This document shows positions 24,476 to 34,969 of a stretch of 64,000 nt of DNA, one piece after another (position 1 is the stretch's first letter; each line of letters opens with the position of its first letter). Origin of the DNA: Plumapathes pennacea. Taxonomy: Eukaryota > Cnidaria > Anthozoa > Antipatharia > Myriopathidae. A program made the translations under genes and the position numbers. The stretch covers positions 11,742,667-11,806,666 of the forward strand of contig OZ038465.1 of the NCBI GenBank assembly GCA_964036295.1. The letters run 5' to 3'. The notes under the pieces are model-generated. The model searched no databases and was not told the origin of the DNA. It saw only the letters and a list, made by a program, of their open reading frames with translations.

Positions 24476-26243
24476 TTATCCCCAGGCTTGACTCTTGCAG
24501 TAATGAAGAACTAGTTTTCCATCAGCACCAAAACACTGCAAAGTACAAACATTATTTTTGGGGAGCCACACAATACAATACAATACAATACAATGCAATA
24601 TTATTACAATAATTTATTTACAGTCAATAATCTCCCAAGCCAATGGCTCATGTAAAAAACACTCAACAACTTACAAGAGTAGCTGAATACTATCGAATTA
24701 TGTAGTATATAACAAGTAAATAAATCTAAAAATCAAATATAAATGGCCATGAACAATACACTTTCTTGCAAGTGATATGCTTACAGTATCTTGACATTAC
24801 TTTTGGTAGAAAACAAAGCACTTTAGAGCAGTCTTCAGATGACTGCTGAGAGTATAAATTTTGTGTAATTGCTTTGGGTTTGCATTTGCTACGTTTTTGG
24901 ATTTGTCCAAACAGGTTTAGGGGCATTCTGTGCCATAAAATCTTGATGCAAGCAAGCATGGTGCGATGGCATTTTCACGTACTGCTGATTGGTTTTTTCT
25001 TCAAAGTAAAGTCAGATGTACTTTGGCTCTTCAATGGTTGAAAGTGTTTCTTGCAGCTTGTGTGATTGGCAGAGTAATATTTTTATACTTTGGTTTTGGT
25101 TTTCGGCAGTTATCCAAAAATCACTCGTTACCGTGACATAATCATTGATAGGCTAAAAGTTTGGGATCATTACTGATACATCAACTGCTGGTACATGTGT
25201 CCTTTGGATTGAAATATTAACAGTAAAAAGAAAACGTTTTGAATTTTCAACACTGTAGATGCCTTATATACAAATTTAGGACATACTTACGTCATAAAGG
25301 TTTTGAACAACTTGATCAGGAGAAGGAGCAAAAGCTTGTCCAACATAAAGGAACTGAAACAAGATATCAATGAATATATTTTTATTATCAAAACAGCAAT
25401 AATAATGTTAACCACTGAACTACAGAAAGTGCCGAAGAGGAGAGGTGATTATTCTTATGTACTGTGTAGTACATATTTCAGTCTTAGTACTGGTTGTCAC
25501 TATCAGTTACTCTACTCCCAAAAGTCTCTGTCTGTTACAACCAATACAAAAAAACATGAACTCAGCTCAACAAAAATGTGAGCTATGAGAATGAAACTTA
25601 TTGAGAGCTTTCATTTGAGTTGTTGCACTTTCAGGCTTTCTTTTTACTTTGGGTTATAAGATGCAAAAAAATTTACCATAAATTTTAAAGAAAGGAGGGC
25701 TTGCATTTCTATGAACGGTTGACTCGGAACTTTATTCTGCCTTGTGCCAGATAAGAAAATCTGAGGTTGCCTTAGGGATCAGGCATGAAGAGGAATGTTA
25801 AGGGTTGACAAAAAATTGACTTCTTTCCTGAAGTGCAAATTAAAGACAATTCAGAATGAAATCAAGTTACCAAAGATTCAGATTCCTCGCATCTTATGTA
25901 CTTTTTGATGAATTCTATCAAGTAGGCCATCTGCTTGGAGCCATCTACCACCCATTTCTTCTTGGCCATTATGGGGGCATCTCCGGCTGCCTTCAGCAGA
26001 ACTTCAACTGCAATGACATATACAAAAAACAACATTACTTCAACAACGATCAACATGTATTTGCATCGAAATCCGTGAGGGGTCTATTTTTGCATTGATC
26101 CATTCCAGCTGCATACCTTTCCTTTTCACAGCTTGTTTTGTATCGCCCTCTTTCTGTGCCTGTTTGTTTTGCTTGCTCGTCGCTGGAACGGATTCGGCGG
26201 CTTTTTCCTTCCCTTCTTCTCCCCCTCCTTCCGCATCCGCCAT
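24476..26243 (-). CDS. ATG12: Ubiquitin-like autophagy protein ATG12, 4 exons, 128 aa
   Basis: ATG12 is conjugated through its C-terminal glycine to ATG5, and the conjugate acts as the E3-like factor for LC3/ATG8 lipidation on the phagophore. Exons (minus strand): 26117-26243, 25871-26007, 25291-25353 and 24476-24535; the total of 387 bp gives 128 residues plus TAA. The start is ATG 26241-26243 ([18 protein letters not shown]), giving an acidic, disordered head usual for the family; an upstream in-frame ATG at 26279 would add 12 residues. The ubiquitin-fold text is clear: [19 protein letters not shown], then [20 protein letters not shown], then [19 protein letters not shown]. The terminal Gly needed for conjugation is the last residue. 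Human ATG12 is about 140 residues. It shares a 172-bp divergent promoter region with ACTR8. Confidence 0.96.
24564..24600 (+). repeat. (ATACA)n microsatellite
   Basis: A short pentanucleotide run, ACAATACAATACAATACAAT, in the last intron of ATG12. Confidence 0.85.
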
Positions 26244-26415
26244 GTTGGATGTAACTGATGCGCATACTCGAAAAGTCATGCCTTTCGTACAGCGGTTATC
26301 AGTTACATCGGTACAAAATATGTTGTCTTATACGACGTACCTACTAGCAATCAATGGCGTCTGGCCATATCTTCATCAACGGTACAGTAAACTGTAGATA
26401 AGTCGCGAACACAAC
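26244..26415. promoter_or_regulatory. Shared divergent promoter of ATG12 and ACTR8, with a 12-bp inverted repeat
   Basis: Only 172 bp separates the two start codons, which face away from each other, so both genes must start from this interval. It holds a perfect inverted repeat: GATGTAACTGAT at 26248-26259 and ATCAGTTACATC at 26298-26309. No TATA box is evident. The repeat could be a pair of transcription-factor sites or a hairpin in the ATG12 leader. Confidence 0.7.
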
Positions 26416-29400
26416 ATGCCTCGAGGCATTAAAGCTGAACGTTCAGTGGCTGCAGAGCCAGTTGAGGTAAGGCTTCTGATATACAGAGATCGACCCACAT
26501 ATCGCACGTGTATTGCTGTTTTGATGATTGAGGAAGTGATCAAAATAATACTTGCCAACTCTCACGCGAAGTGCCTCGTTGATCCATATCTTTTTGACAG
26601 TGTTATGTAAGAGGGCAGACACATTATATACTTGCGTCAATTTGTTAAGTTGATATGATGGTGATTGGTATCCTCTGCAGTCCATTCAGACCTCAACAAT
26701 CGTTATCCTCCATCCTGGCTCCACAACATTGTGGCTTGCCCGAGCCAATGACTATGTACCTCAAAGTATGACACATGCAGTAGCATGGAGAAAACCAACA
26801 GAGTTCACAGAGGATATTCCAGATGAAACCCTGTTAACAAGGCCAGGCATTTATCATCAAGACAGCGAGACACAACGTGAGTTAGCACTGAGTGTGGTGG
26901 AGCAAGCCATCTGGTCAAGAAAAACCTCCAGAAAGCACCACGTATCTGCCAATCAGGTAAAATATAACAACTACAGTGTAACACAATAAAACTAATTTTA
27001 TTATAAATTAACTCAAATAGAATCAAACTGATGCAATGTGTAAAAGACATCTAGTATATAATTATTAAGTTCATTTATAATAACTATACAGTACATGTAC
27101 AATATTGATTAGTTTTAGTTACAATATTCTTTCAGTAATAATACAATAATGGGACAACACAGGGATAATGTCAGCTAGTCTGTAAGTCTGTGGTTTAAGT
27201 TACCAGATGATAATGATGTTTTTTCTACTATATGGATTTCAAAAGGTTTTATTATCGATGTCTGTGAACTGTGATCCAGTGGTCATGTAGAGTGCCTCAA
27301 GTACTGTAAGTCTCTGCCTGATGTTTTATTTTGGTCCTAGAAACCTTAATTGTGAAGTATTGTTTTGTTTGTTTGTTTTTACAGGTTTCCACATACAACA
27401 GTGCAGTCAAGCCAGAAATCATTGATGACGAGTCATCAATCAAGTTTAGTGATGTCAGCACACAACCTCGATTTGTTGTTGGAGAAGCTGTGAGTAAACA
27501 TGATGGCTGTACCATTTAGCCACTTACTTCAAATCCATATTGATACAGAACATTTTTTGTATTCAAATGGCTTTTATATAACCAAGACCAATGACACTAA
27601 TCACACTGCCAATCACAGAGGCTGTGAACAACACTCAAATGAGCCAAGCAACCGAGTGGAAGCAAATTAAAGTAATATTATTTTTTGTTTTTATTTTTGT
27701 TCACAGGCCTTGTATATTGACCCCAAAGAACCTTACACAGTTCACTGGCCACTCAAGAAAGGGCATCTTAATCTTCACGAGGGACCAGGTGGGTCCCTGA
27801 CAGCAGTGTGTGCTGACCTGGAAGTTCTGTGGGCTCATGCAATACAGACAAATTTGGATATTCCACTGAGAGACCTTGGTGTAAGTTAGTAGATCTGTCT
27901 ACCAGGTTATGGCTACAAACTTTTAGTGGTTTAAGACAATTGAAACAGAAACTTTCAACATTAAACTTTACACAACATTAGGGACATTTAACTGATTTAG
28001 CAAAACAGTTTAGAGTACGGACTGACAATAGTGTGAGAAAACAATACCTTTTAAAACTGGAGGTGCAGGTGCATTTTGACAAGAGTGGGCATCATTGTGC
28101 TCACTGCTGCTAGAATACATCTGATCTGCAGCATTCTCTTCAGGACATCATGGCTACGAAATCTTAGGAAACAGTAAGTTTTACTTTAGGGGCATTAATG
28201 CTATGGTGAGTATTTTACCAATATTTACAGTGTAGGAGTAACAGTTTTATTTCCCTTTAGTATTACAGGGCAGTCCTTGTGGTTCCAGACACATTTGACA
28301 CAAATCATATCAAGGAGATGACAAACATCCTGCTATGTCGACTTGGATTTGATTCAATTATTATACATCAGGTATTATGTCATGGTAATACTGTGTTGAT
28401 GCACTACCAAAAAATTTTGTGGTAAGGATGATTATGGTCACATTGCATCATATTCTGGTATAATGATTTAAAAGGGGAAGTGTCATGAGATGTGCATGCA
28501 TGCATTTGGTCCAATCTTGAAGACATTTGCCCAAGGTTTTTCAAGTTTGAAATCAAAGATGACATCCACAACAGTGGCGGTTCTGCCACTCAATCACTCA
28601 ATGTCCGATCAAACATGTGCGCATGCGCATCTCATGACACTGCCCCTTAATACAGTAGCTGTTCTTAAGCCTGGCCCTCACTAGCGCATAAGCATAAGCA
28701 TAAGCACAAGCATAAGCAGAAGAATAAGGGAGCAACATTATAAGGAAAGGACATGTTTGATCCTTATGCTTATGCTTATGTCGCCACTGTCGCTCTCTTA
28801 TTCTTATGCTTATGCTTATGTACTAGTGAGAACCAGGCTTTGAGTCGCACTGCCCATTTCAGGAATCTGTGTGTACAACATTTGGTTGTGGCCTCAGCAG
28901 CGCATGTGTAGTGGATGTTGGAGATGAAAAGACCAGTATCTGCTGTGTGGAGGAAGGGATGGTCATTCCAAGCACCCGGTATAAGTCAAAATAGGCCATT
29001 TCTGTGTTGCATGACTTTTTTTCTCTGTCACAAGACGACGTGCAGTGCAAAACTTCATATGAAAATTAAAGTACATTCTTTCGGGACTATTCCGTCCATT
29101 CCTATTCCGGATTAGGAATAGCAGAATACACAGAATACCAGTTCCCTGGGCCCGGTTTTTCAAAGCACGATTAGGCTAATCCTGGATTAGGTGTAAACTT
29201 TCTTGTCATTTATAAGCCTGAAAATGTGAAGATTTTGTCCTGCAACGATTTCCTTGATACGTTTTCAGCTAAAACAAGCTTTTTAATCCATATTTGAACA
29301 AAACCCTGCATTTTATCGGCAGAGAGGTCGTCAGAAAGAATTTCGTTAATCCTGGATTAGCTTAATCGGCTTTCGAAAAACCGGGCCCAGAGAAGAACAG

Positions 29401-32400
29401 ACTTTGCACTATTCTGAAAGAAGAATAGCTGACGTGACAAAGTCCGAATAAACCGCTATTCTGTCAATTTTACTATCGGGAGCACAATGGACGGAATACT
29501 ATTCCGTTCATTTCCGACATAAGAATAGGTCCCAAAAGAACACGACTACTGTCCACTCCGGAATAGGATTAGACGGAATAGCTCCAAATTAACGCGCCCT
29601 TAGTATCGCTTAAATAAAACTCATTTTTCACATTGAAAGGTTTCATAATATTTCTGGTCTTTATTAGTAAAGTGCGTGGATGGACAATGAATGCACACGT
29701 ATCGGAGACAACACTTTTGTTACAGCAGTCAATCAAGACAAATTATTATAATCTAAAGAATAGGTGAAGAAGGCTTGGATTTGTTCAGTTCCGTAAATAC
29801 AGTCTGTTGCGAGTTTCTTCTTCCTAATCTCTATTTTACTTTATATCAGCTAAGTGCTGTTTGTTCTGTTTTGTTGTTGTTGTTGTTTTTGTTGATCAGG
29901 TTATGGCTTCAATACGGAGGTAGAGATATTACCAGATGCTTCCACTGGCTTCTAAAAAGAGTGAGTCGTGCGAGCCGTCGCCTTTAAAAAGTCGTATACA
30001 TGCCGTAAAAGTACTGAAATTGGAGACTCTTCGATTTCTCGGCGTTTTCTCGAAAGTCGTCCTTGTGGAAAATCGGAAAAATGACAGTTACATTTATAAA
30101 CAAGATTGTTGGTGAAACTTCTCCAGTAAATGTTGTTGTATACCTCTGGCACCGTCTGGGAGAAGCTTCACTGTCTTAGCCGTGGAATCTTCCCAGGAAA
30201 CTTAGTCATTCGCCGAAAAACTACTCGGTTTTCCAAGAAGAGCAGGCTTTCTTTTCCCGCTCCAAACGTCCAAGTAGCGCGCGGAAGGGTCGGAAAATGA
30301 GAGACAGCTTGCAGTGTAGCAGCGGTCCTATTTGTCTATTTGTTTTTCATTTGCAGGTGAACTTCCCTTACAAGGAGTGTGATTTGAACAATAGACTCGA
30401 TACTCTGTTGCTGCACGAGTTGAAGGAGACGTTCTGCCATCTCAGTCAGGTGCAGTGCGCACTCTTTTTCATCTTTTTATCCTTTAATACAAGACCACAC
30501 TTAAAGGGTTCGAACGGCAGATCCACCGCCGTTCTAGACGCCATCTTGGATTTCAAACTTGAAAACATTGGGCAAATGTTTTCAAGATTCGACCAAACGC
30601 GCGCGCATGCACATCTCATGACACTAATCTTTAAGAACCTGTTTTACTTAGACTCCGCTCCTACGTCCCTTTAAATAAAGGTAAAACGGAACAAGAAACG
30701 AGAGATGTAACAAAAACATCAATTCCTTCACTCAGAAACAATGAGACCAGATATGTCTTGTAATACCCTTGACTAGTATAGGAAGCGTCTCCCTTCAATG
30801 TAAACGAACTGCTTCAAATTTATGTTACTTCTTCTCCCCTCCCTCACATTCTTTTCTTTTTTTTTCCCACAGGATATTGTCAGTGGTCGTGTGCACGAGT
30901 TTCAGGTTCATCGGCCAAACAAGTCACCAGCATCTTATCAACTCAAGATCGGCGACGAAGCAATCCAGGCCCCAATGGTACGAATGACACAAACGTCGGT
31001 CTCTCAAAATTAGCGTAATTATAGTGTTTTGAACAACAAAAGGTTAAGAGAATCTGCATTCTGAGCTTGGTCGTGAAAGGGTTAACGCTTCTATGTTTCT
31101 GTTTCTTTTTTCAGGCCATGTTTTTCCCGCAGTTATTTGGAATTGTTGGAGAGCGACTGGTGCGAAGTCCAGAACAGCAATACGATGACCCTGAGGATCT
31201 GCTGAATGACAAATATCTGTTGGAGGTGAACTGACCAATCGCAATGCTTTAAATCCTTCATGTGATCAAGTTAGCATTACTCCTTCCTCTCGGAAATTAA
31301 AGTATATTTTGAAGCCAATATAATTATAAGATCAGGAAAGACAGTTCATCGCCATGATAATGAAATCCACAAATCCATCATTCAGTGGTTCGTACTTTTT
31401 CCAGGCACATATCAGATTGCTTCAACTTACGCCGGGAATGTCACTCGGAGTTCCGTCAAATTTCTTATATTGAATTATTTTTCCAACTTATCATTGAGTA
31501 GCTATATGAAGATCTATAAAATGTATTGCCCCCCTTATTCTTACCAACTCGAAGCAGTTTAGGAAAAGTCTTGTATTTAGGGTCGTGCAAGTGGAGCCTC
31601 TTCTTCACTGATTCTTCTATCTCCTTATTTCAGTCTCAGAGAGGTGACCAGTCGAGTAAGAGTAAATCAGGTGCATCTGGTGACGCGGCTCCCGCTGATG
31701 CCGACCAGGAATTGAACGCGACGACAGTTGCCAACAAGAAGCACAAGCGGATGTTGAATTCCACGGCCGAGAAGAGCCTGGGTCTGGAGCAGGCAATCCT
31801 GTACAGCATCGAATGCTGCGGTGGGTGCTGGGAATGTCTACTGACCCACCCCTCCCATCGCTCTCTTTCAAGCATTTTTAGAGGTCAAATGAAACTAATA
31901 ACCTCAAACGAGCATGGATTGCGAATCCATTGCTTTCCCATTTCGGAGACCCTAAAATTGGACGGTCGGGGATTTGGGTGCGCAAAAGACTGTGGTTGAA
32001 AGAGAGGCCCATTGGCCGAATTTATACAGGGACAAATTATCCGTATGAGACGGATACTCCGTCTAAATGTAAATTCGGCTTTTGGACGACTCTTGGCGCA
32101 TAATCCGTCCGTGCTTGATTCGTCTTGTGCTACCATACGGATAATTCGTCTAAGACAAATAAACCGTCGGGTTATTAGTCAAACTTCGTTTCCTGATTTA
32201 TGTCAGGATGCATTGTCCGTGTGACGAATAACTTGTCTAGATGAATAATTCGTAGCCTGCGTGCAGACGTCCTGTATCTCCGCTAAAGTCGAGGAAGGGA
32301 CCACGTTCCCTTCCCCGACTTTAGCGGGGATACAGGACGTCTGCACGCAGGCTAGATAATTCGTCTCCAATATAAATTGGGCCATTATACCTGAAACATG

Positions 32401-33408
32401 AAAGCCGTGATATTCAATAATGACGTATTTTAACGCTTCAGCTTCCGACGAGAGCAAGAGAAAGATGTACAATTCTGTGCTACTGATCGGCGGAGGGTTC
32501 ATGTTCACTGGAGCAGCTGCCATGTTACAGTCTCGACTGCAGGCAAAACTCCCTCAGGCCTTGCGTAAGCTTGTGGATCAAGTGGAAGTCATAGCTAGAC
32601 CAAAGGTTGGTGTCCAGATGTGGGTTTTAAAGCTGCTAAACATCGGCCGACCAGAGACAGTTTTAAAAATTTTTATGCCAGCGCAGAAAAAAAGAGTGTG
32701 ATCCTGTAGTGTCCCAATTGTAGGTCATACCCATTGTTTAATTGGTTTCCTGTCAGTCTTAGGCCCCGTTTACACTAGAGCGAATTTATCCAGATTCGAG
32801 GCATTTGTTTCCGGATTCGTGAAAGCGTTTACACTAGTTTTTGTGAATCCGGGGTCATTTTTAGTGAATCCGGAGAGAAAACGAATCCGGAATCGAAAGT
32901 GGGAACTTTGTATCCGAAACAGTTTTCAAGTGTAAACGGGGCCTTAAGCACGCTAAGGTCTATAGAGAAAGTTTGAAAGTTATTACCGGGGAGTTAAGTA
33001 CACAAATCCGAAGAAAGGCTTCTGGGATATGCCAAGAAATCCCCGCAATGAACCCATGGGCATTGCCGAGCATAAAAGTTCCCACCGACAGAAAGGGCAT
33101 TTTAAAACTTTCAAAGCGTCACTGCTTTAGCGATTTTTACTGATTGAAATCAGTCATAACTGTTCTCAAAAAAGCGCAAACTGTAGGAATTGAATGATTT
33201 CTCAACGACTTGGAGAGTTTTCCGTTTAGTATTATCATTATTCCATTTCTAGGAAATGGATCCTCGAACAATCTGCTGGAAAGGCGGCGCTGTGCTGAGT
33301 ATTCTGGACACGGCACAGGAGTTGTGGATCAGTCAAAGAGAATGGCTCACTGTGGGACCAAGAGTGCTAAGGGAAAGATCACCGTTCATATGGCCTGCAC
33401 CTTCATAG
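26416..33408 (+). CDS. ACTR8: Actin-related protein 8 (INO80 complex subunit), 13 exons, 569 aa
   Basis: ARP8 is a nuclear actin-related subunit of the INO80 chromatin remodeller and binds nucleosomes and actin. Exons: 26416-26466, 26681-26956, 27385-27489, 27707-27880, 28261-28371, 28863-28978, 29900-29960, 30357-30449, 30873-30977, 31115-31225, 31634-31820, 32442-32605 and 33253-33408. All borders are GT/AG and the frame closes at TAG 33406-33408. Diagnostic text: IVILHPGSTTLWLARAND (first nucleotide-binding strand), SACVVDVGDEKTSICCVEEG, YGGRDITRCFHWLLKR, ELKETFCHLSQDI, PQLFGIVGERL, then after a charged, variable loop (exon 11) LGLEQAILYSIECC, SVLLIGGGFMF and ICWKGGAVLSILDTAQELWI. The actin fold is complete; the variable insert is shorter than in human ARP8 (about 624 residues). 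AATAAA occurs at 33461. Confidence 0.96.
28472..28648. mobile_element. Foldback element (GTGTCATGAGATG termini)
   Basis: The left AAGGGGAAGTGTCATGAGATG and right CATCTCATGACACTGCCCCTT ends pair. It lies in the ACTR8 intron between exons 5 and 6. A partial inverted relative is at 30503-30634. Confidence 0.75.
28669..28838. mobile_element. Foldback element with (GCATAA)n hexamer arms
   Basis: The arms are made of hexamer repeats (GCATAAGCATAAGCATAAGC against its complement), capped by GCCTGGCCCTCACTAG on the left and CTAGTGAGAACCAGGC on the right. It is intronic in ACTR8. Its architecture matches the element at 36824-36992. Confidence 0.8.
29146..29390. mobile_element. Foldback element (CTGGGCCCGGTTTTTC termini)
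   Basis: CTGGGCCCGGTTTTTC and GAAAAACCGGGCCCAG bound it, with inner inverted copies of TAATCCTGGATTAG. It lies in the ACTR8 intron between exons 6 and 7. Confidence 0.85.
30503..30634. repeat. Dispersed repeat fragment related to 28472-28648
   Basis: Read on the minus strand it matches the left half of the 28472 element: TGTCATGAGATGTGCATGC, a TTTGGTC segment, then AACATTTGCCCAA and TTCAAGTTTGAAATC. It is intronic in ACTR8. Confidence 0.7.
32014..32383. mobile_element. Outer MITE containing a second foldback element
   Basis: The outer ends GGCCGAATTTATA and TATAAATTGGGCC are inverted repeats, and the body has repeated AATTCGTCT/ATCCGT motifs. The body is interrupted at 32255-32352 by an unrelated foldback. 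The whole lies in the ACTR8 intron between exons 11 and 12, 58 bp before the acceptor of exon 12. Confidence 0.7.
32255..32352. mobile_element. Inner foldback element (GCCTGCGTGCAGACGTC termini)
   Basis: GCCTGCGTGCAGACGTCCTG and CAGGACGTCTGCACGCAGGC form perfect ends, with a stem running on through CGCTAAAGTCG. It is flanked by TA on both sides, consistent with a 2-bp target duplication in the outer element. The CCTGCG start resembles the foldback at 9385-9577. Confidence 0.85.
32762..32943. mobile_element. Foldback element (GGCCCCGTTTACACT termini), uninterrupted copy
   Basis: The ends GGCCCCGTTTACACT and AGTGTAAACGGGGCC are inverted repeats, flanked by TTA on both sides. The inside carries repeated GAATCCGG motifs. 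It lies in the last ACTR8 intron. A sister copy at 35818-36157 carries an insertion, and this copy shows what the site looked like before it. Confidence 0.8.
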
Positions 33409-33913
33409 GGTCGCACACGAAAAGCCCTCTTGTAAATTAACATGTCGCCCGATGTAATATAATAAATATAGACTACCCTTGCTCTGCGAGGGAACTAATC
33501 CAACACTCTAATCCAAATCTCGTTCCTGTTCGCGCCGCAGAGCATTCTGGATTCAGTTGCTTGCGTCACTTGAGAACTGCTAAATAAGGTCAGCTATAAC
33601 CACTTGTGTAGGAACGCCTGTGAAATTAGATCAAAAGCTGCTCGATAGGCAATAGTCCCCGCCTACCTTAGTCTCTTTTTTTGTGCTTGCATTTGCGCTG
33701 GCGCCGAGTCAAGGACCTTGTGCTTGTGCGTATGCTTTCGTCGCTCGTCAAAGCTAAGCTTTAGATAAGGATAATGCAAACCCCTTGTAGCTTTTGAAAC
33801 CATTTACCAAGTTCCCTTGCTCACAATGCGTTACCAACAGTGAAGTAAAACATTCCCAAAATATGCATTAAAAACACAATCAGTGTCACCACTTCATGAT
33901 TGGTTGTCAAACA

Positions 33914-34969
33914 TATTTCTCCTTCGCTTCCATCTACAGTATAATTACTGATTTGATCAAGTGATCATAAGTGACTGTACTTGGTCACTTCATCTTCGTC
34001 AGATTCGTCTTCAACATTTCCTCCTTCGCTTCCATCTACAGTATAATTACCGGTTTGATCAAGTGATAATAAGTGACTGTAACTGGTCACTTCATCTTCG
34101 TCAGATTCGTCTTCAACATTTCCTCCTTCGCTTTCATCTACAGTATAATTACCGGTTTGATCAAATGATAATAAGTGACTACTTTGTCACTTCATCTTCG
34201 TCAGATTCGTCTTCAACATTTCCTCCTTCGCTTCCATCTACAGTATAATTACCGGTTTGATCAAGTGATAATAAGTGACTGTAACTGGTCACTTCATCTT
34301 CGTCAGATTCGTCTCCGACATTTTCTTCCTTCGCTTCCATCTACAGTATAATTACCGGTTTGATCAAGTGATCATAAGTGACTGTACTTGGTCACTTCAT
34401 CTTCGTCAGATTCGTCTTCAACATTTCCTCCTTCGCTTCCATCTACAGTATAATTACCGGTTTGATCAAGTGATAATAAGTGACTGTAACTGGTCACGTC
34501 ATCTTCGTCAGATTCGTCTCCGACATTTTCTTCCTTCGCTTCCATCTACAGTATAATTACCGGTTTGATCAAGTGATCATAAGTGACTGTACTTGGTCAC
34601 TTCAGATTCGTCTCCAACATTTTCTTCCTTCGCTTCCATCTACAGTATAATTACCGGTTTGATCAAGTGATCATAAGTGACTGTACTTGGTCACTTCATC
34701 TTCGTCAGATTCGTCTTCAACATTTCCTCCTTCGCTTCCATCTACAGTATAATTACCGGTTTGATCAAGTGATAATAAGTGACTGTAACTGGTCACTTCA
34801 TCTTCGTCAGATTCGTCTCCGACATTTTCTTCCTTCGCTTCCATCTACAGTATAATTACCGGTTTGATCAAGTGATCATAAGTGACTGTACTTGGTCACT
34901 TCAGATTCGTCTCCAACATTTTCTTCCTTCGCTTCCATCTACAGTATAATTACCGGTTTGATCAAGTGA
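33914..34969 (-). repeat. 102-bp tandem array derived from the 3' end of PTCD1
   Basis: About ten units of roughly 102 bp (some lack 6-9 bp) run from the PTCD1 stop codon towards ACTR8. Read on the minus strand each unit encodes an acidic peptide with DESDEDEVT, matching the end of PTCD1 (DEPDEDEVTKYSHL, stop). Units are of two kinds: those with TTATGA, which keep the stop, and those with TTATTA, which read through into the next unit. The unit length is a multiple of three, so long ORFs also arise on the plus strand; those are artefacts. Confidence 0.9.
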
